56,488 bases of DNA, from NCBI RefSeq assembly GCF_014842975.1, contig NZ_JACYXK010000012.1:1-56488 (forward strand), read 5' to 3'. A model generated the notes under the pieces. The model made no database searches. It was not told where the DNA came from and was given only the letters and a program-made list of their open reading frames with translations. Positions 34,641 to 43,880 of the stretch are shown piece by piece (the stretch's first letter is position 1; the number at the start of each line of letters is the position of its first letter). Origin of the DNA: Rhodanobacter sp. DHB23. GTDB lineage: Bacteria; Pseudomonadota; Gammaproteobacteria; Xanthomonadales; Rhodanobacteraceae. Position numbers and translations under genes: made by a program.

Positions 34641-35312
34641 TCAGATCAGCCCGCGTGCCGCCATCGACACGGGCGTGCCATGGCCGATCACTAGGTGGTC
34701 GAGCACGCGTACACCCACCAGTTGCAGGGCTTCGCGCAGCTCGCGGGTGATCGCGCAGTCGGCCGCGCTGGGTTCGGCCACGCCGCTGGGATGGTTGTGG
34801 GCGAAGATCACCGCGCAGGCGTTGTGCATGAGGCAGGCACGCACCACTTCGCGCGGATGCACGCTGGCGCCGTCCACCGTGCCGCGGAACAACTCCTCGA
34901 AGGCCAGCACGCGGTGGCGGTTGTCCAGGAACAGGCAGCCGAACACTTCGTAGGGCAGGTGGCGCAGCCGGGCGCTGAGGTAGTTGCCGCTGTCGCGCGG
35001 GTTGCCCAGCGTGGGCTGCGCGTGCAACTGCTCGGCGAGGCTGCGGCGTGCCAGCTCCAGCGCCGCGGCGATGCGCGCGCGCTTCGCCGGGCCGAGCCCG
35101 GTGGTGCGTACGGACTTGTCTGGCCGGGCGAGCAGGGTGCCGAGGTTGCCGGCTTCCAGCAGCAGATCGCGGCCCAGTGCGATCGCGTCCCTGCCGCGCA
35201 CGCCGCTGCCCAGCAGCACGGCCAGCAACTCCGCGTCGGACAGCGCACCACTGCCGCGCGCCAGCAGTTTTTCGCGGGGTCGTTCGCCCAGGGGCCAGTC
35301 ACGGATGCTCAT
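34641..35312 (-). CDS. radC: RadC-family JAB-domain protein
   Basis: 223 residues from ATG 35312. N-terminal helix-hairpin-helix part ([40 protein letters not shown]). C-terminal JAB1/MPN metalloprotease-like domain with the metal motif E..HxHxxxxxxxx[39 protein letters not shown]. The family is widespread near coaBC; its early link to DNA repair is doubtful and the biochemical role is not settled. Divergent from coaBC with a 96-bp gap. Confidence 0.93.
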   Translation of the reverse strand: MSIRDWPLGERPREKLLARGSGALSDAELLAVLLGSGVRGRDAIALGRDLLLEAGNLGTLLARPDKSVRTTGLGPAKRARIAAALELARRSLAEQLHAQPTLGNPRDSGNYLSARLRHLPYEVFGCLFLDNRHRVLAFEELFRGTVDGASVHPREVVRACLMHNACAVIFAHNHPSGVAEPSAADCAITRELREALQLVGVRVLDHLVIGHGTPVSMAARGLI

Positions 35313-35408
35313 GCAGTGAGAGTGCCGGCGCGGCTGCGATGCAGGCAGCAGTCGTGCGGCAGGATTCCGGTAAGCTAACCGTCTGCCCGTACGTCAGGCC
35401 CTGCCTAC

Positions 35409-36614
35409 ATGAGTCTTGCCCAACGCCGCATCCTGCTGGGAGTGTCCGGCGGCATCGCCGCCTACAAGTCCTGCGAACTGGTCCGCCGCTTGCGCGAAGC
35501 CGGCGCCGAGGTGCGCGTGGCGATGACGGCGGGAGCGGAGCACTTCGTGGGCGCGGCCACCTTCCAGGCATTGTCCGGCCAGCCGGTGCGCACCTCGTTG
35601 TGGGACGAAGGCGCCGAGGCGGCGATGGGTCACATCGAGCTGGCGCGCTGGGCCGAGCGCATCCTCGTCGCGCCAGCCAGCGCGGACATCCTCGCCAGGC
35701 TGGCGCACGGCCATGCCGACGACCTGCTCACCACGCTGTGCCTGGCCAGCGCCGCGCCGCTGGCCGTGGCGCCGGCGATGAACCAGCAGATGTGGGCGCA
35801 CCCGGCGGTGCAGGCGAACGTCGCCCAGCTGCGCCAGCGCGGCGTGCAGGTGCTCGGTCCGGCGTCGGGCGAACAGGCCTGCGGTGACGTGGGGGCGGGC
35901 CGCATGCTGGAACCGAACGAATTGCGCGACGCGCTGGCTGCCTCGTTCGGCAACGGTTCGCTGGCCGGCATGGACGTTGTGGTCAGCGCCGGTCCGACCT
36001 TCGAGGACATCGATCCAGTGCGTTTCATCGGCAACCGCAGCTCCGGCAAGATGGGCTTCGCGGTGGCGCAGGCTGCCGCCGAGGCGGGCGCGTGCGTGAC
36101 CCTGGTGGCCGGCCCGGTGGGCCTGGCCACGCCAACGGGCGTGGCGCGTCGCATCGATGTGCGCAGCGCGGCGCAGATGCATGCGGCCGTGCTCGATGCC
36201 TGCACGCGGGCGCAGATCTACATCGCCGCCGCCGCGGTGGGCGACTACCGGCCGTCCGAAGTGGCCGAGCGCAAGCTCAAGAAGCAGGCCGGCGCGGATC
36301 TGGTGCTGCAACTGGCCGAAAACCCCGACATCCTCGGCAGCCTGTCGGCGCGGGCTGGGCATCCCTTCCTGGTCGGCTTCGCGGCGGAAACGCATGACGT
36401 GGCGCGCTACGCGCAGGACAAGCTGCAACGCAAGGGCCTGGACATGATCGCCGCGAACCGCGTCGGCGACGGGCTGGGCTTCGAGACCGCCGACAACGCG
36501 CTGGACGTGTACTGGGCCGACGGCATGCTGGCGCTGGCGCGCGCCGGCAAGACCGAGCTGGCGCGGCAACTGGTGGCCTGCGTGGCCGAACGCTATCGCG
36601 CGGTGCGCGGGTGA
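35409..36614 (+). CDS. coaBC: Bifunctional phosphopantothenoylcysteine decarboxylase / phosphopantothenate-cysteine ligase
   Basis: 401 residues from ATG 35409. Two steps of coenzyme A synthesis. CoaC half (about 1-185): [18 protein letters not shown] flavoprotein start, [26 protein letters not shown] (PXMNxxMW motif), and [14 protein letters not shown] with the active-site Cys. CoaB half: [20 protein letters not shown] followed by [13 protein letters not shown], dimer and CTP-binding segments, and [20 protein letters not shown]. Length and order are normal. The stop overlaps the GTG start of dut (GTGA). Confidence 0.96.
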   Translation: MSLAQRRILLGVSGGIAAYKSCELVRRLREAGAEVRVAMTAGAEHFVGAATFQALSGQPVRTSLWDEGAEAAMGHIELARWAERILVAPASADILARLAHGHADDLLTTLCLASAAPLAVAPAMNQQMWAHPAVQANVAQLRQRGVQVLGPASGEQACGDVGAGRMLEPNELRDALAASFGNGSLAGMDVVVSAGPTFEDIDPVRFIGNRSSGKMGFAVAQAAAEAGACVTLVAGPVGLATPTGVARRIDVRSAAQMHAAVLDACTRAQIYIAAAAVGDYRPSEVAERKLKKQAGADLVLQLAENPDILGSLSARAGHPFLVGFAAETHDVARYAQDKLQRKGLDMIAANRVGDGLGFETADNALDVYWADGMLALARAGKTELARQLVACVAERYRAVRG

Positions 36615-37078
36615 GCGCGGCGATGCTGGATGTCGAACTGAAGATCCTCGACCCGCGCCTGGGCGATACGATCCCGCTGCCCGGGGCAGCCACCGCCGGC
36701 AGCGCCGGCATGGACCTGCGTGCCGCGCTGGACGCACCGCTCACGCTGGCGCCCGGCGACAGCGCGCTGGTGCCCAGCGGCATCGCCATCCACATCGGCG
36801 ACCCGGGCTGGTGCGCGCTGATCGTTCCGCGTTCCGGGCTGGGTCACAAGCAGGGCCTGGTGATGGGCAACCTGGTCGGCGTGATCGATGCCGACTACCA
36901 GGGCCCGCTGATGATTTCCTGCTGGAATCGCGGCCGCGAGCCGGTCACCATCGGCGTGGGCGACCGCATCGCGCAGTTGCTGCTGGTCCCGGTGGCGCAG
37001 GCGCGCCTGAACATCGTGGCCGACTTCGCGCCCAGCGCCCGTGGCGCCGGCGGTTTCGGCTCGACGGGCATCAAGTGA
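36611..37078 (+). CDS. dut: Deoxyuridine 5'-triphosphate nucleotidohydrolase
   Basis: 155 residues from GTG 36611, or 151 from ATG 36623 ([15 protein letters not shown]). Hydrolyses dUTP to dUMP, keeping uracil out of DNA. All five trimeric dUTPase motifs: AGMDLRA (I), [10 protein letters not shown] (II), [12 protein letters not shown] (III, with the catalytic Asp), GDRIAQLLL (IV) and [10 protein letters not shown] (V, C-terminal arm). Between coaBC and the AlgC-type gene, as in pseudomonads. Confidence 0.96.
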   Translation: MSAAMLDVELKILDPRLGDTIPLPGAATAGSAGMDLRAALDAPLTLAPGDSALVPSGIAIHIGDPGWCALIVPRSGLGHKQGLVMGNLVGVIDADYQGPLMISCWNRGREPVTIGVGDRIAQLLLVPVAQARLNIVADFAPSARGAGGFGSTGIK

Positions 37079-37123
37079 TCCGGTTCGTCGTGGGGACGGA
37101 CCGCGAAGTGGGGAGCCGTGGGG

Positions 37124-39475
37124 ATGGCGATGAGTGACACAACCGGATCGCGCTGGCGCGCACAACTGGACCTGCCACGCCTGTTGCCGCTGGCGCTGGG
37201 CACGCTGATGGTGCTGCTCGGAGCGTTCTGCGCCTGGCAGTTCTGGCTGATCGCCGACGAGGGTCATGCCGCCGCGCGCGTGCAACAGGCGCGCGACGAG
37301 GTGGTGCAGAAGCTGGCGCAGGTGGTCGCCGGGCAGCGCGACACGGTGCAGAAGGCGGCGACGTCGCTGGATCCATCGCTGCTGCAGGGCGACCATGCCG
37401 CGCTGGCGGCGGCGCTGCGGGCGAAGTTGCCGCAGGCCCGCCAGGTGGATGTCTACAACGGCAACCTCGACGAGGTGGTGCACGCGAATTTCCGCGAGTT
37501 CGGCTATGCGAAGGCGGCGCAGCTGATGGCGGCGCAAACCGCCGATGGCCTGCCGCCGGTGCAGAGCGTGACGCAGGGCGTGGGCGACCGCCGCCTGAGC
37601 GTGGTGTTGCCGCTGGGCAAGCCGTTGCAGGCCTGGCTGTGGGTGGAGCTGCCGTTCACGCCGGTGCAGCAGGTTTTCGATGCCGCGTCGCCTGCGGGCG
37701 GGCGGCTGGATCTACGCCAGGGCGACGCCAATGCCGACATGCGCATCTATTCGCATGGCGGCGCAGGCGCCGAAGCGGAACCTGTCGCCACGCTGGTGCC
37801 GGGCAGCACGTTCAGCGTGGCCGCGGCCACGCCCGTGGCTTTCATCGTGTTGCCGCGCTCGTGGCCGTTGGCGGCGTTGCTGGCGCTGGCGGGCCTGGGT
37901 GGCGGCTTCTACCTGTTGTGGTGGCGCCAGCGCCGCATGCCGGCCCACGCGCAGGAGATCGACATCGAGGAGTTCAGGCAGGCCCAGGAAGCCGCACGCA
38001 AGGCTGCGCTGCCCGAGCCGGTGATCCCCAAGCTTGCCGCCGCGGCGGCGGCCGCGCCGGCAGCGAAGCCCGCGCCCGGGCCAGCGGCCAACGTGGAGGT
38101 CGATCAGACGATCTTCCGCGCCTACGACATCCGCGGCGTGGTGGGCAAATCCCTGGACGCCGACGTGGCGCGCCTGCTGGGCCAGTCCATCGGCACGCTG
38201 ATGCGCGAGCAGGGTCTCACCGAGATCGTGGTGGGTCGCGACGGCCGTCTGTCCGGCCCGGAGCTGGCGGGTGCGCTGGCCGACGGCTTGCGCGAGGCCG
38301 GCGTGGACGTGATCGACCTCGGCGCGGTGCCCACCCCGGTGGTGTACTTCGCCACCTACCACTACAACACCGGCTGCGGCGTCGCGGTCACCGGCAGCCA
38401 CAATCCGCCCGACTACAACGGCTTCAAGATCGTGGTCGGCGGCCAGACGCTGTCCGAGGGCGCGATCCAGGACCTGTACCGGCGCATTGCCGGCAACGCG
38501 CTGGAGAGTGGCGGTGGCGGCCACCTGCGCCAGCTCGACGTGCTGCCGGATTACCTGGAGCGCATCGTCGCCGACGTGCAGGCCGAGCGCCGGCTCAAGG
38601 TGGTGGTGGACTGCGGCAACGGCATCCCCGGCGCGGTGGCGCCGCAGGTGCTGGCCGGCATCGGCTGCGAGGTGGTGCCGCTGTACTGCGACGTGGACGG
38701 CACCTTCCCGAACCACCATCCCGACCCTTCCGATCCGCACAACCTCGAGGACCTGATCCTCGCGGTGAAGCAGACCGGCGCGGATCTCGGCCTGGCCTTC
38801 GACGGCGACGGCGACCGCCTCGGCGTGGTGACCAGGGAGGGCGAGATCATCTTCCCCGACCGCCTGCTGATGCTGTTCGCGCGCGACGTGCTGTCGCGCC
38901 AGCCGGGCGCCACCATCATCTATGACGTGAAGTGCACCGGGCATCTCAAGGGCCAGGTCCTCGAGGCCGGCGGCAGCCCGTTGATGTGGCGCACCGGCCA
39001 CTCGCTGATCAAGGGCAAGATGCGCGAGACCGGCGCGGAGCTGGCCGGCGAGATGAGCGGCCACTTCTTCTTCAAGGAGCGCTGGTTCGGCTTCGACGAC
39101 GGCATCTATGCCGGCGCGCGGTTGATGGAGATCCTCGCCGGAGACCTCGAAGAGCGCACGCCGGAGGAGATCTTCGCCACCCTGCCCAAGGGCGTCTCCA
39201 CGCCCGAGCTGAAGATCGAGATGGCCGAGGGCGAGCACTACCGCTTCATGGAGAAGTTCAAGGCGGAGGCGGATTTCGACGACGCCACGATCATCACCAT
39301 CGACGGCGTGCGCGCCGACTGGCCGGACGGCTGGGGCCTGGTGCGTGCGTCGAATACCACGCCGGTGCTGGTGCTGCGCTTCGATGCCGATACGCCGGAG
39401 GCGCTCAAGCGCATCCAGCTGGCGTTCCGCAAGCGGCTGATTGCGGTGGACTACCGGTTGAAGATGCCGTTCTGA
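37124..39475 (+). CDS. algC: Membrane-anchored phosphomannomutase/phosphoglucomutase (AlgC-type)
   Basis: About 783 residues from ATG 37124 (GGGAG eight bases before; ATG 37130 also possible). C-terminal 455 residues are a complete alpha-D-phosphohexomutase: RAYDIRG start, phosphoserine in TGSHNPPDYNGFK (about 424), Mg loop DGDGDRLG (about 560), sugar-binding GEMSGHFFF and phosphate-binding RASNTTPVLVLR. The N-terminal 320 residues hold two membrane segments (about 22-44 and 245-265) around a periplasmic domain of about 200 residues, plus an Ala/Pro linker. Supplies Man-1-P and Glc-1-P for LPS or exopolysaccharide. The long form is also predicted in Pseudomonas. Confidence 0.92.
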   Translation: MAMSDTTGSRWRAQLDLPRLLPLALGTLMVLLGAFCAWQFWLIADEGHAAARVQQARDEVVQKLAQVVAGQRDTVQKAATSLDPSLLQGDHAALAAALRAKLPQARQVDVYNGNLDEVVHANFREFGYAKAAQLMAAQTADGLPPVQSVTQGVGDRRLSVVLPLGKPLQAWLWVELPFTPVQQVFDAASPAGGRLDLRQGDANADMRIYSHGGAGAEAEPVATLVPGSTFSVAAATPVAFIVLPRSWPLAALLALAGLGGGFYLLWWRQRRMPAHAQEIDIEEFRQAQEAARKAALPEPVIPKLAAAAAAAPAAKPAPGPAANVEVDQTIFRAYDIRGVVGKSLDADVARLLGQSIGTLMREQGLTEIVVGRDGRLSGPELAGALADGLREAGVDVIDLGAVPTPVVYFATYHYNTGCGVAVTGSHNPPDYNGFKIVVGGQTLSEGAIQDLYRRIAGNALESGGGGHLRQLDVLPDYLERIVADVQAERRLKVVVDCGNGIPGAVAPQVLAGIGCEVVPLYCDVDGTFPNHHPDPSDPHNLEDLILAVKQTGADLGLAFDGDGDRLGVVTREGEIIFPDRLLMLFARDVLSRQPGATIIYDVKCTGHLKGQVLEAGGSPLMWRTGHSLIKGKMRETGAELAGEMSGHFFFKERWFGFDDGIYAGARLMEILAGDLEERTPEEIFATLPKGVSTPELKIEMAEGEHYRFMEKFKAEADFDDATIITIDGVRADWPDGWGLVRASNTTPVLVLRFDADTPEALKRIQLAFRKRLIAVDYRLKMPF

Positions 39476-39529
39476 GCGCCGGCAAGGTCCCGGCGTTGCC
39501 GGGCCTTTGCGCGGCAGCCGGGCCGGCCA

Positions 39530-40177
39530 TCAGTGCTCCTGCTGCTGCGCGGCCTGCTGCAAGGCGCGGTAATGCGCTAGTTGCTGCGTCTGCTGCTGCT
39601 CGGCCTGGTCGCGTTGCGCCTGCTGGTGCTGCAGCAGCGCCTGCAGGTCGCTCACCACCCCGCGCTGCTTGGCGATGCTGTCCTGCAGGAACTTCGGCAC
39701 CGGCTGCTTGTTGTGCTCGGCTTCGGCGGCGCGCCCCAGCAGCTCGGTCAACGCCTGCTCCTGGCTGCGCAGGTTGAGCTTGCTGGTGTGGATCTGCTGA
39801 TCCATGCCCGTCAGCGACTGCTGCAGCGAAGCCTTGTACGAAGCCTCGTCGGGATAGCTGTTGAGCATCTGCTCGTCGGCGCGGGCCCGGTCGTCCGCCA
39901 CGCGCTTGGCCGCCGCCTGCTGCGCGGCCAGCTTCTGCGCGGCGTCGCGTTCCTGCGGGGTGAGCTGGCGCTGCACGCGCTGCACCACCAGGCCCTGGTC
40001 GTTGACCACCGAATAGCCGAACTTGAGCGCATCCTGGGTCAGGCTGTCGCTGAAATGCATCTCGCCCTGGCCGTCTATCCACTTGTAGCGCAGGCTTCTG
40101 TCCGAGCCTTGCTGGGCGCAGGCCGAGGCGCTGGCAAGCAGCGCGGCGGCGAACAGGATGGCATGTGGCTTGCGCAT
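39530..40177 (-). CDS. DUF4124-domain periplasmic protein
   Basis: 215 residues from ATG 40177 (GGGGAGATTC upstream). Signal peptide MRKPHAILFAAALLASASAC (a Cys follows, so it could be a lipoprotein). DUF4124 part YKWIDGQGEMHFSDSLTQDA (about 30-50), the small beta domain that reads like Y-K-W-x-D-x-x-G-x-x-x-F/Y-S-D. The rest is a long Gln/Ala-rich helical region, probably coiled coil (LLQHQQAQRDQAEQQQTQQL). Function unknown. Same strand as pyrE. Confidence 0.78.
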   Translation of the reverse strand: MRKPHAILFAAALLASASACAQQGSDRSLRYKWIDGQGEMHFSDSLTQDALKFGYSVVNDQGLVVQRVQRQLTPQERDAAQKLAAQQAAAKRVADDRARADEQMLNSYPDEASYKASLQQSLTGMDQQIHTSKLNLRSQEQALTELLGRAAEAEHNKQPVPKFLQDSIAKQRGVVSDLQALLQHQQAQRDQAEQQQTQQLAHYRALQQAAQQQEH

Positions 40178-40226
40178 GTATGAATCTCCCCGTGGCCGGC
40201 AGTATATATAGGTGCCGGTGTCGTCT

Positions 40227-40874
40227 TTAGCCGTGTGCACCGTACCGTTCGCGATAAGCCACGAGCCGGGCATGCTCGGCGGCCAGCTCCGGGCGTTCGC
40301 CCGCATAGGCCAGCACGTCGGCGAGGCTGGTGATCGCGATCACCGGGATGCCGTGGTCGCGCGCCACTTCCTGCGCGGCGGAGAGTTCGCCCTGGCCGCG
40401 CTCCTGCCGGTCCAGCGCGATCAGCACGCCGGCCGGCTCGGCGCCATGCGCGCGGATCAGCGCCAGCGACTCGCGCACCGCGGTGCCGGCGGTCATCACG
40501 TCGTCCACGATCAGCACGCGGCCCTGCAGTGGCGCGCCCACCAGCACGCCGCCTTCGCCGTGGTCCTTGGCTTCCTTGCGGTTGTAGGCCCAGGGCAGGT
40601 CGCGGTCGTGCCGGTCGGCCAGTGCGATGGCGGTGGCGGCGGCCAGCGCGATGCCCTTGTAGGCGGGGCCGAACAGCATGTCCACCGCGATGCCCGCGTT
40701 CACCACCGCGGCGGCGTAGGCGCGGCCGAGCTGGCCCAGCGCGGCACCGCTGTCGATGCGCCCCATGTTGAAGAAGTACGGGCTCTGCCGTCCGGATTTC
40801 AGCGTGAATTCGCCGAAGCGCAGCACTTCGCGCTGCAGGGTGAGTTCGATGAAGTCGCGCTGGTAGTCGTGCAT
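40227..40874 (-). CDS. pyrE: Orotate phosphoribosyltransferase
   Basis: 215 residues from ATG 40874. Makes OMP from orotate and PRPP in pyrimidine synthesis. Type I PRTase: [20 protein letters not shown] and [11 protein letters not shown] at the start, [31 protein letters not shown] in the mobile loop, and PRPP loop [17 protein letters not shown]. Length is that of E. coli PyrE (213). Preceded by a GNAT gene 11 bp upstream on the same strand, likely in one transcript. Confidence 0.96.
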   Translation of the reverse strand: MHDYQRDFIELTLQREVLRFGEFTLKSGRQSPYFFNMGRIDSGAALGQLGRAYAAAVVNAGIAVDMLFGPAYKGIALAAATAIALADRHDRDLPWAYNRKEAKDHGEGGVLVGAPLQGRVLIVDDVMTAGTAVRESLALIRAHGAEPAGVLIALDRQERGQGELSAAQEVARDHGIPVIAITSLADVLAYAGERPELAAEHARLVAYRERYGAHG

Positions 40875-40885
40875 GGGAACTTCCG

Positions 40886-41380
40886 TCAGGGCAGGTGGCG
40901 CCACAGCAGGTGCTGCGGTCCGGAGCGGCCGCCATGGTACCGCGTGCCGCTGTCCGCGAAGCCCGCGCGCCGGTACAGCGCCAGTGCCGCGGCGTTGCTG
41001 CAGTTCACCGTGAGCACGATGCGGCGCGCCTGCGGATGGCGCTGCGCGAGGTCGGCCAGCAGTACGCCCAGCGCCCGCGCGCCAAGGCCGCGGCCCTGCC
41101 ACGCGGCATCCAGCTGGAACGAGCGCAGGCCCAGCGCCTCCGCATCCGCGTCGCGCCCGGCGAGGCTGCGCGCGCTGCGCTCGATGCGGTAGTAGCCGAT
41201 CACGGCATCGCCCAGCAGTATCGCCATCGGCTGGCTGCCCGGGCACTGCTCGGCATCGGGCAGGGTGCGCGCGGGCGGGCTCACGAAATCGTCCTGTTCC
41301 GGTCGCGCGTGCAGGCGCAGCACGGCCTCGCGCAATTCGGCGGTGACGGGCTGGACGCGGAGGATGGGCGGCGCGGGCAT
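40886..41380 (-). CDS. GNAT-family N-acetyltransferase
   Basis: 164 residues from ATG 41380. N-terminal [20 protein letters not shown], motif [21 protein letters not shown] with the pyrophosphate loop Q-G-R-G-L-G, motif [21 protein letters not shown]. Close in style to Acetyltransf_1 proteins of unknown substrate. Divergent from the exonuclease gene with only 37 bp between the two starts, and 11 bp upstream of pyrE. Confidence 0.85.
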   Translation of the reverse strand: MPAPPILRVQPVTAELREAVLRLHARPEQDDFVSPPARTLPDAEQCPGSQPMAILLGDAVIGYYRIERSARSLAGRDADAEALGLRSFQLDAAWQGRGLGARALGVLLADLAQRHPQARRIVLTVNCSNAAALALYRRAGFADSGTRYHGGRSGPQHLLWRHLP

Positions 41381-41417
41381 GGTTGCTATCATGCCTGCAT
41401 CGCTCCGGGAGTCGTGC

Positions 41418-42185
41418 ATGCGCATCATCAGCCTCAACGCCAACGGCATCCGTTCCGCCGCGACCAAGGGCGTGTTCGAATGGCTGCGCCAGCAGCGCGC
41501 GGACGTGGTCTGCCTGCAGGAAACCAAGGCGCAGGAAGACCAACTCGCCGACCCGATGTTCCGGCCCGGCGGCCATCATTGCTTCTACCGCGACGCCAGC
41601 AGCAAGAAGGGCTATTCCGGCGTGGCGATCTACGCGAAGCGCGAGCCCGATGAGGTGCGCACCGCGCTGGGCTGGGACGAATTCGACAACGAAGGCCGTT
41701 ACGTCGAGGCGCGCTTCGGCAAGCTCAGCGTGGTCTCGCTGTACGTGCCGTCAGGTTCCTCCGGCGAGGAGCGCCAGCAGTTCAAGTTCAAGGCGATGGA
41801 CTGGCTCGCTCCCATCCTCGACGAGTGGCTGGCGAATGGCCGCGACTACGTGCTGTGCGGCGACTGGAACATCGTGCGCAGCGCGAAGGACATCAGGAAC
41901 TGGAAGTCCAACCAGAAGAACTCCGGCTGCCTGCCGGAGGAGCGCGCCTGGATGGACGGCCTGGTCGAACGCGGCTGGGTGGACAGCTACCGCACCCTGC
42001 ATCCGGAAGGCCAGGACTACACGTGGTGGTCGAATCGCGGCAATGCGCGCGCGAACGACGTGGGTTGGCGCATCGACTACCAGCTCGTCACGCCCGCGCT
42101 GGGCCAGCGCCTGGAGCGTTGCGCGATCTACCGCGACGAACGCTTCTCCGACCACGCGCCGTACACCGTCGACTATGCCGACTGA
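41418..42185 (+). CDS. xthA: Exodeoxyribonuclease III / Crc-family protein
   Basis: 255 residues from ATG 41418. Endonuclease/exonuclease/phosphatase fold. The nuclease site is complete: N7 (SLNANGIRS), E35 (LQETKAQ), Tyr in SLYVPSG, D148 and N150 (CGDWNIV), Asp in [11 protein letters not shown], and D245/H246 in FSDHAPY. It should thus be an active AP endonuclease/exonuclease. By position (near pyrE) it corresponds to Pseudomonas Crc, a catabolite-repression protein that has lost nuclease function, so the crc label should not be transferred on position alone. Overlaps ampG by 11 bp. Confidence 0.9.
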   Translation: MRIISLNANGIRSAATKGVFEWLRQQRADVVCLQETKAQEDQLADPMFRPGGHHCFYRDASSKKGYSGVAIYAKREPDEVRTALGWDEFDNEGRYVEARFGKLSVVSLYVPSGSSGEERQQFKFKAMDWLAPILDEWLANGRDYVLCGDWNIVRSAKDIRNWKSNQKNSGCLPEERAWMDGLVERGWVDSYRTLHPEGQDYTWWSNRGNARANDVGWRIDYQLVTPALGQRLERCAIYRDERFSDHAPYTVDYAD

Positions 42186-43476
42186 GGCCGCGGCGGCATC
42201 GCGCAAGCCGTCGGTGTGGCAGGCGTTCTCGCAGCCGTCCGCGTGGACGCTGTGCCTGCTCGGGTTTTCCTCCGGGCTGCCGTTCCTGCTGGTGTCCGTC
42301 ACGCTTTCACTGTGGTTGAAAGAGAACGGAATCGCGCTGAAAGACGTCACGATGATCGCCAGCGCGGGCATGACCTATGTGCTCAAGTTCCTGTGGGCGC
42401 CGTTGCTGGATCACTGGCGGTTGCCGTTGTTCGGGCGGCTGGGTCAGCGGCGTGGATGGCTGCTGCTTGCCCAGCTCGGCGTTACCGTGGGCTTGCTGGC
42501 GATGGCGGCGCTGACGCCAAAACAGTTGCCGTTGTTCGTCGCGGTCACGTTGTTCGTCGCCTTCATGGGCGCCACGCAGGACATCGCCATCGATGCCTAC
42601 CGCATCGAAATCGCGCCGCCCTCGGCGCAAGGCGCGCTGGTGGCAACATATGTACTGGGTTACCGGCTGGGTGTCCTGCTGTCCGGCGCGGTGGCGCTGA
42701 TTCTTGCCGACCACATCACGTGGTCTTCGGTCTATGTGCTGATGGCGGTGGCGATGCTGGTGCCGGTGACGACCACGCTGGCCATGCGCGAGCCGGAGAT
42801 TGTCCGCGTTGCTTCTTCGAATTGGGGCAATGCCCTGCGTGAAGGCGTGATCGATCCGTTCGTGGACTTCTTCCGCCGCTACGGCTGGTACGTCGCTGGG
42901 CTCACGCTGCTGCTGATCCTGCTGTTCAAGCTGCCCGAGCAGTCCATCGGCACCATCTTCAACCCGTTCATGCGCGACATGGGCTTCAGCAAGACCGAGA
43001 TCGGCGCCGTCACCAAGATTTACGGCGTCTGGATCGGCATCATCGGTGCCTTCGCGGGCGGCGCGGCGGTGGCGCGATGGGGGGCGTGGCGATCGCTTGG
43101 CGGCTGCATCGTGCTTGGTGCGGTCAGCAACCTGCTGTACCTGTTGCTTGCCAGTCATCCCGGCCACCTTTCGATGCTTGCGCTGGCGATTTCCGGACAG
43201 AGTTTCTTCGAAGCCATGCTGGGTCCACCATCGGTGGCGTTCCTTTCCATGTTGGTGAACCGCCAGCACACCGCGACGCAGTACGCGCTATTGAGTTCGC
43301 TGGTGAATTTGCCGGGCAAGGCGCTCGGCTTTTTTGCGGGTGGCATCGTCACCGTCATCGGCTACGGCGGATATTTCGCCATCACCGTGGTCTCGGTGCT
43401 TCCGGCGATGCTGCTGTTCGCCTGTCTCTGGCGGCGCTTCGATCCGCTTGCCGCGCCTTCCGCCAACGAAAGCTGA
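42175..43476 (+). CDS. ampG: AmpG-type muropeptide permease (MFS)
   Basis: 433 residues from ATG 42175, inside the end of the exonuclease gene. Twelve membrane segments. AmpG signature SGLPFLLVSVTLSLWLKENG at the start, then FLWAPLLDHWRLPLFGRLGQ with RRGW, and GATQDIAIDAYRIE. Imports GlcNAc-anhydromuramyl peptides from the periplasm for wall recycling. This fits with anmK (52215-53333), which phosphorylates the released anhydroMurNAc, about 9 kb away. Confidence 0.92.
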   Translation: MPTEAAAASRKPSVWQAFSQPSAWTLCLLGFSSGLPFLLVSVTLSLWLKENGIALKDVTMIASAGMTYVLKFLWAPLLDHWRLPLFGRLGQRRGWLLLAQLGVTVGLLAMAALTPKQLPLFVAVTLFVAFMGATQDIAIDAYRIEIAPPSAQGALVATYVLGYRLGVLLSGAVALILADHITWSSVYVLMAVAMLVPVTTTLAMREPEIVRVASSNWGNALREGVIDPFVDFFRRYGWYVAGLTLLLILLFKLPEQSIGTIFNPFMRDMGFSKTEIGAVTKIYGVWIGIIGAFAGGAAVARWGAWRSLGGCIVLGAVSNLLYLLLASHPGHLSMLALAISGQSFFEAMLGPPSVAFLSMLVNRQHTATQYALLSSLVNLPGKALGFFAGGIVTVIGYGGYFAITVVSVLPAMLLFACLWRRFDPLAAPSANES

Positions 43477-43583
43477 AGGCGCTTTGCGAACTGCGCCACG
43501 AATCGCCGTGCTGCCCGTTGCCGGCTGTGCTGCGGGCGGCGACGATCATCGGCACAGGGGGCGGACAACGAAGCGACGGTGCC

Positions 43584-43880
43584 ATGCCCGATCTCGTGAT
43601 ACGCCAAGTCGATCATCTGCTGGCCGAACGCATCCGCTCCTTTGCCAAGGCGCGCGAATGGAGCATCAACGAGGTATTGCTGCACGCGCTGCGGCGTGGC
43701 CTCGGTGCCGCCGAGAACGGCCAGCTTGCCGAAACGTCGGTCGATGGCGACGAACTCGCCATGCTGGCCGGCCCGTGGAATGCCACCGAGCAGGCGGTGT
43801 TCCACGAAACGGTGCAGGCGCTTTCGGTCGCCCGTGGCGACCCGTTGCGGCGCCTGGGCGAAGTGGCCTGCGGCGACTAG
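43584..43880 (+). CDS. Small Arc/ribbon-helix-helix-like protein
   Basis: 98 residues from ATG 43584. Residues 1-40 (MPDLVIRQVDHLLAERIRSF, then KAREWSINEVLLHALRRG) have the strand-helix-helix pattern of ribbon-helix-helix repressors and antitoxins. The C-terminal part is acidic and unrecognised. No toxin gene is adjacent. Its stop TAG is shared base for base with the stop of the convergent Rieske gene (CTAG at 43877-43880). A DNA-binding role is inference; it could regulate the neighbouring cluster. Confidence 0.6.
   Translation: MPDLVIRQVDHLLAERIRSFAKAREWSINEVLLHALRRGLGAAENGQLAETSVDGDELAMLAGPWNATEQAVFHETVQALSVARGDPLRRLGEVACGD

Noticed and set aside
34321..34953. 210-codon plus-strand frame across the sRNA and the radC 3' end
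   Set aside because: It runs through an intrinsic terminator and antisense to radC; no ribosome site or domain.
43584..43880. Toxin-antitoxin module
   Set aside because: The RHH-like protein has no adjacent small toxin gene on either side.
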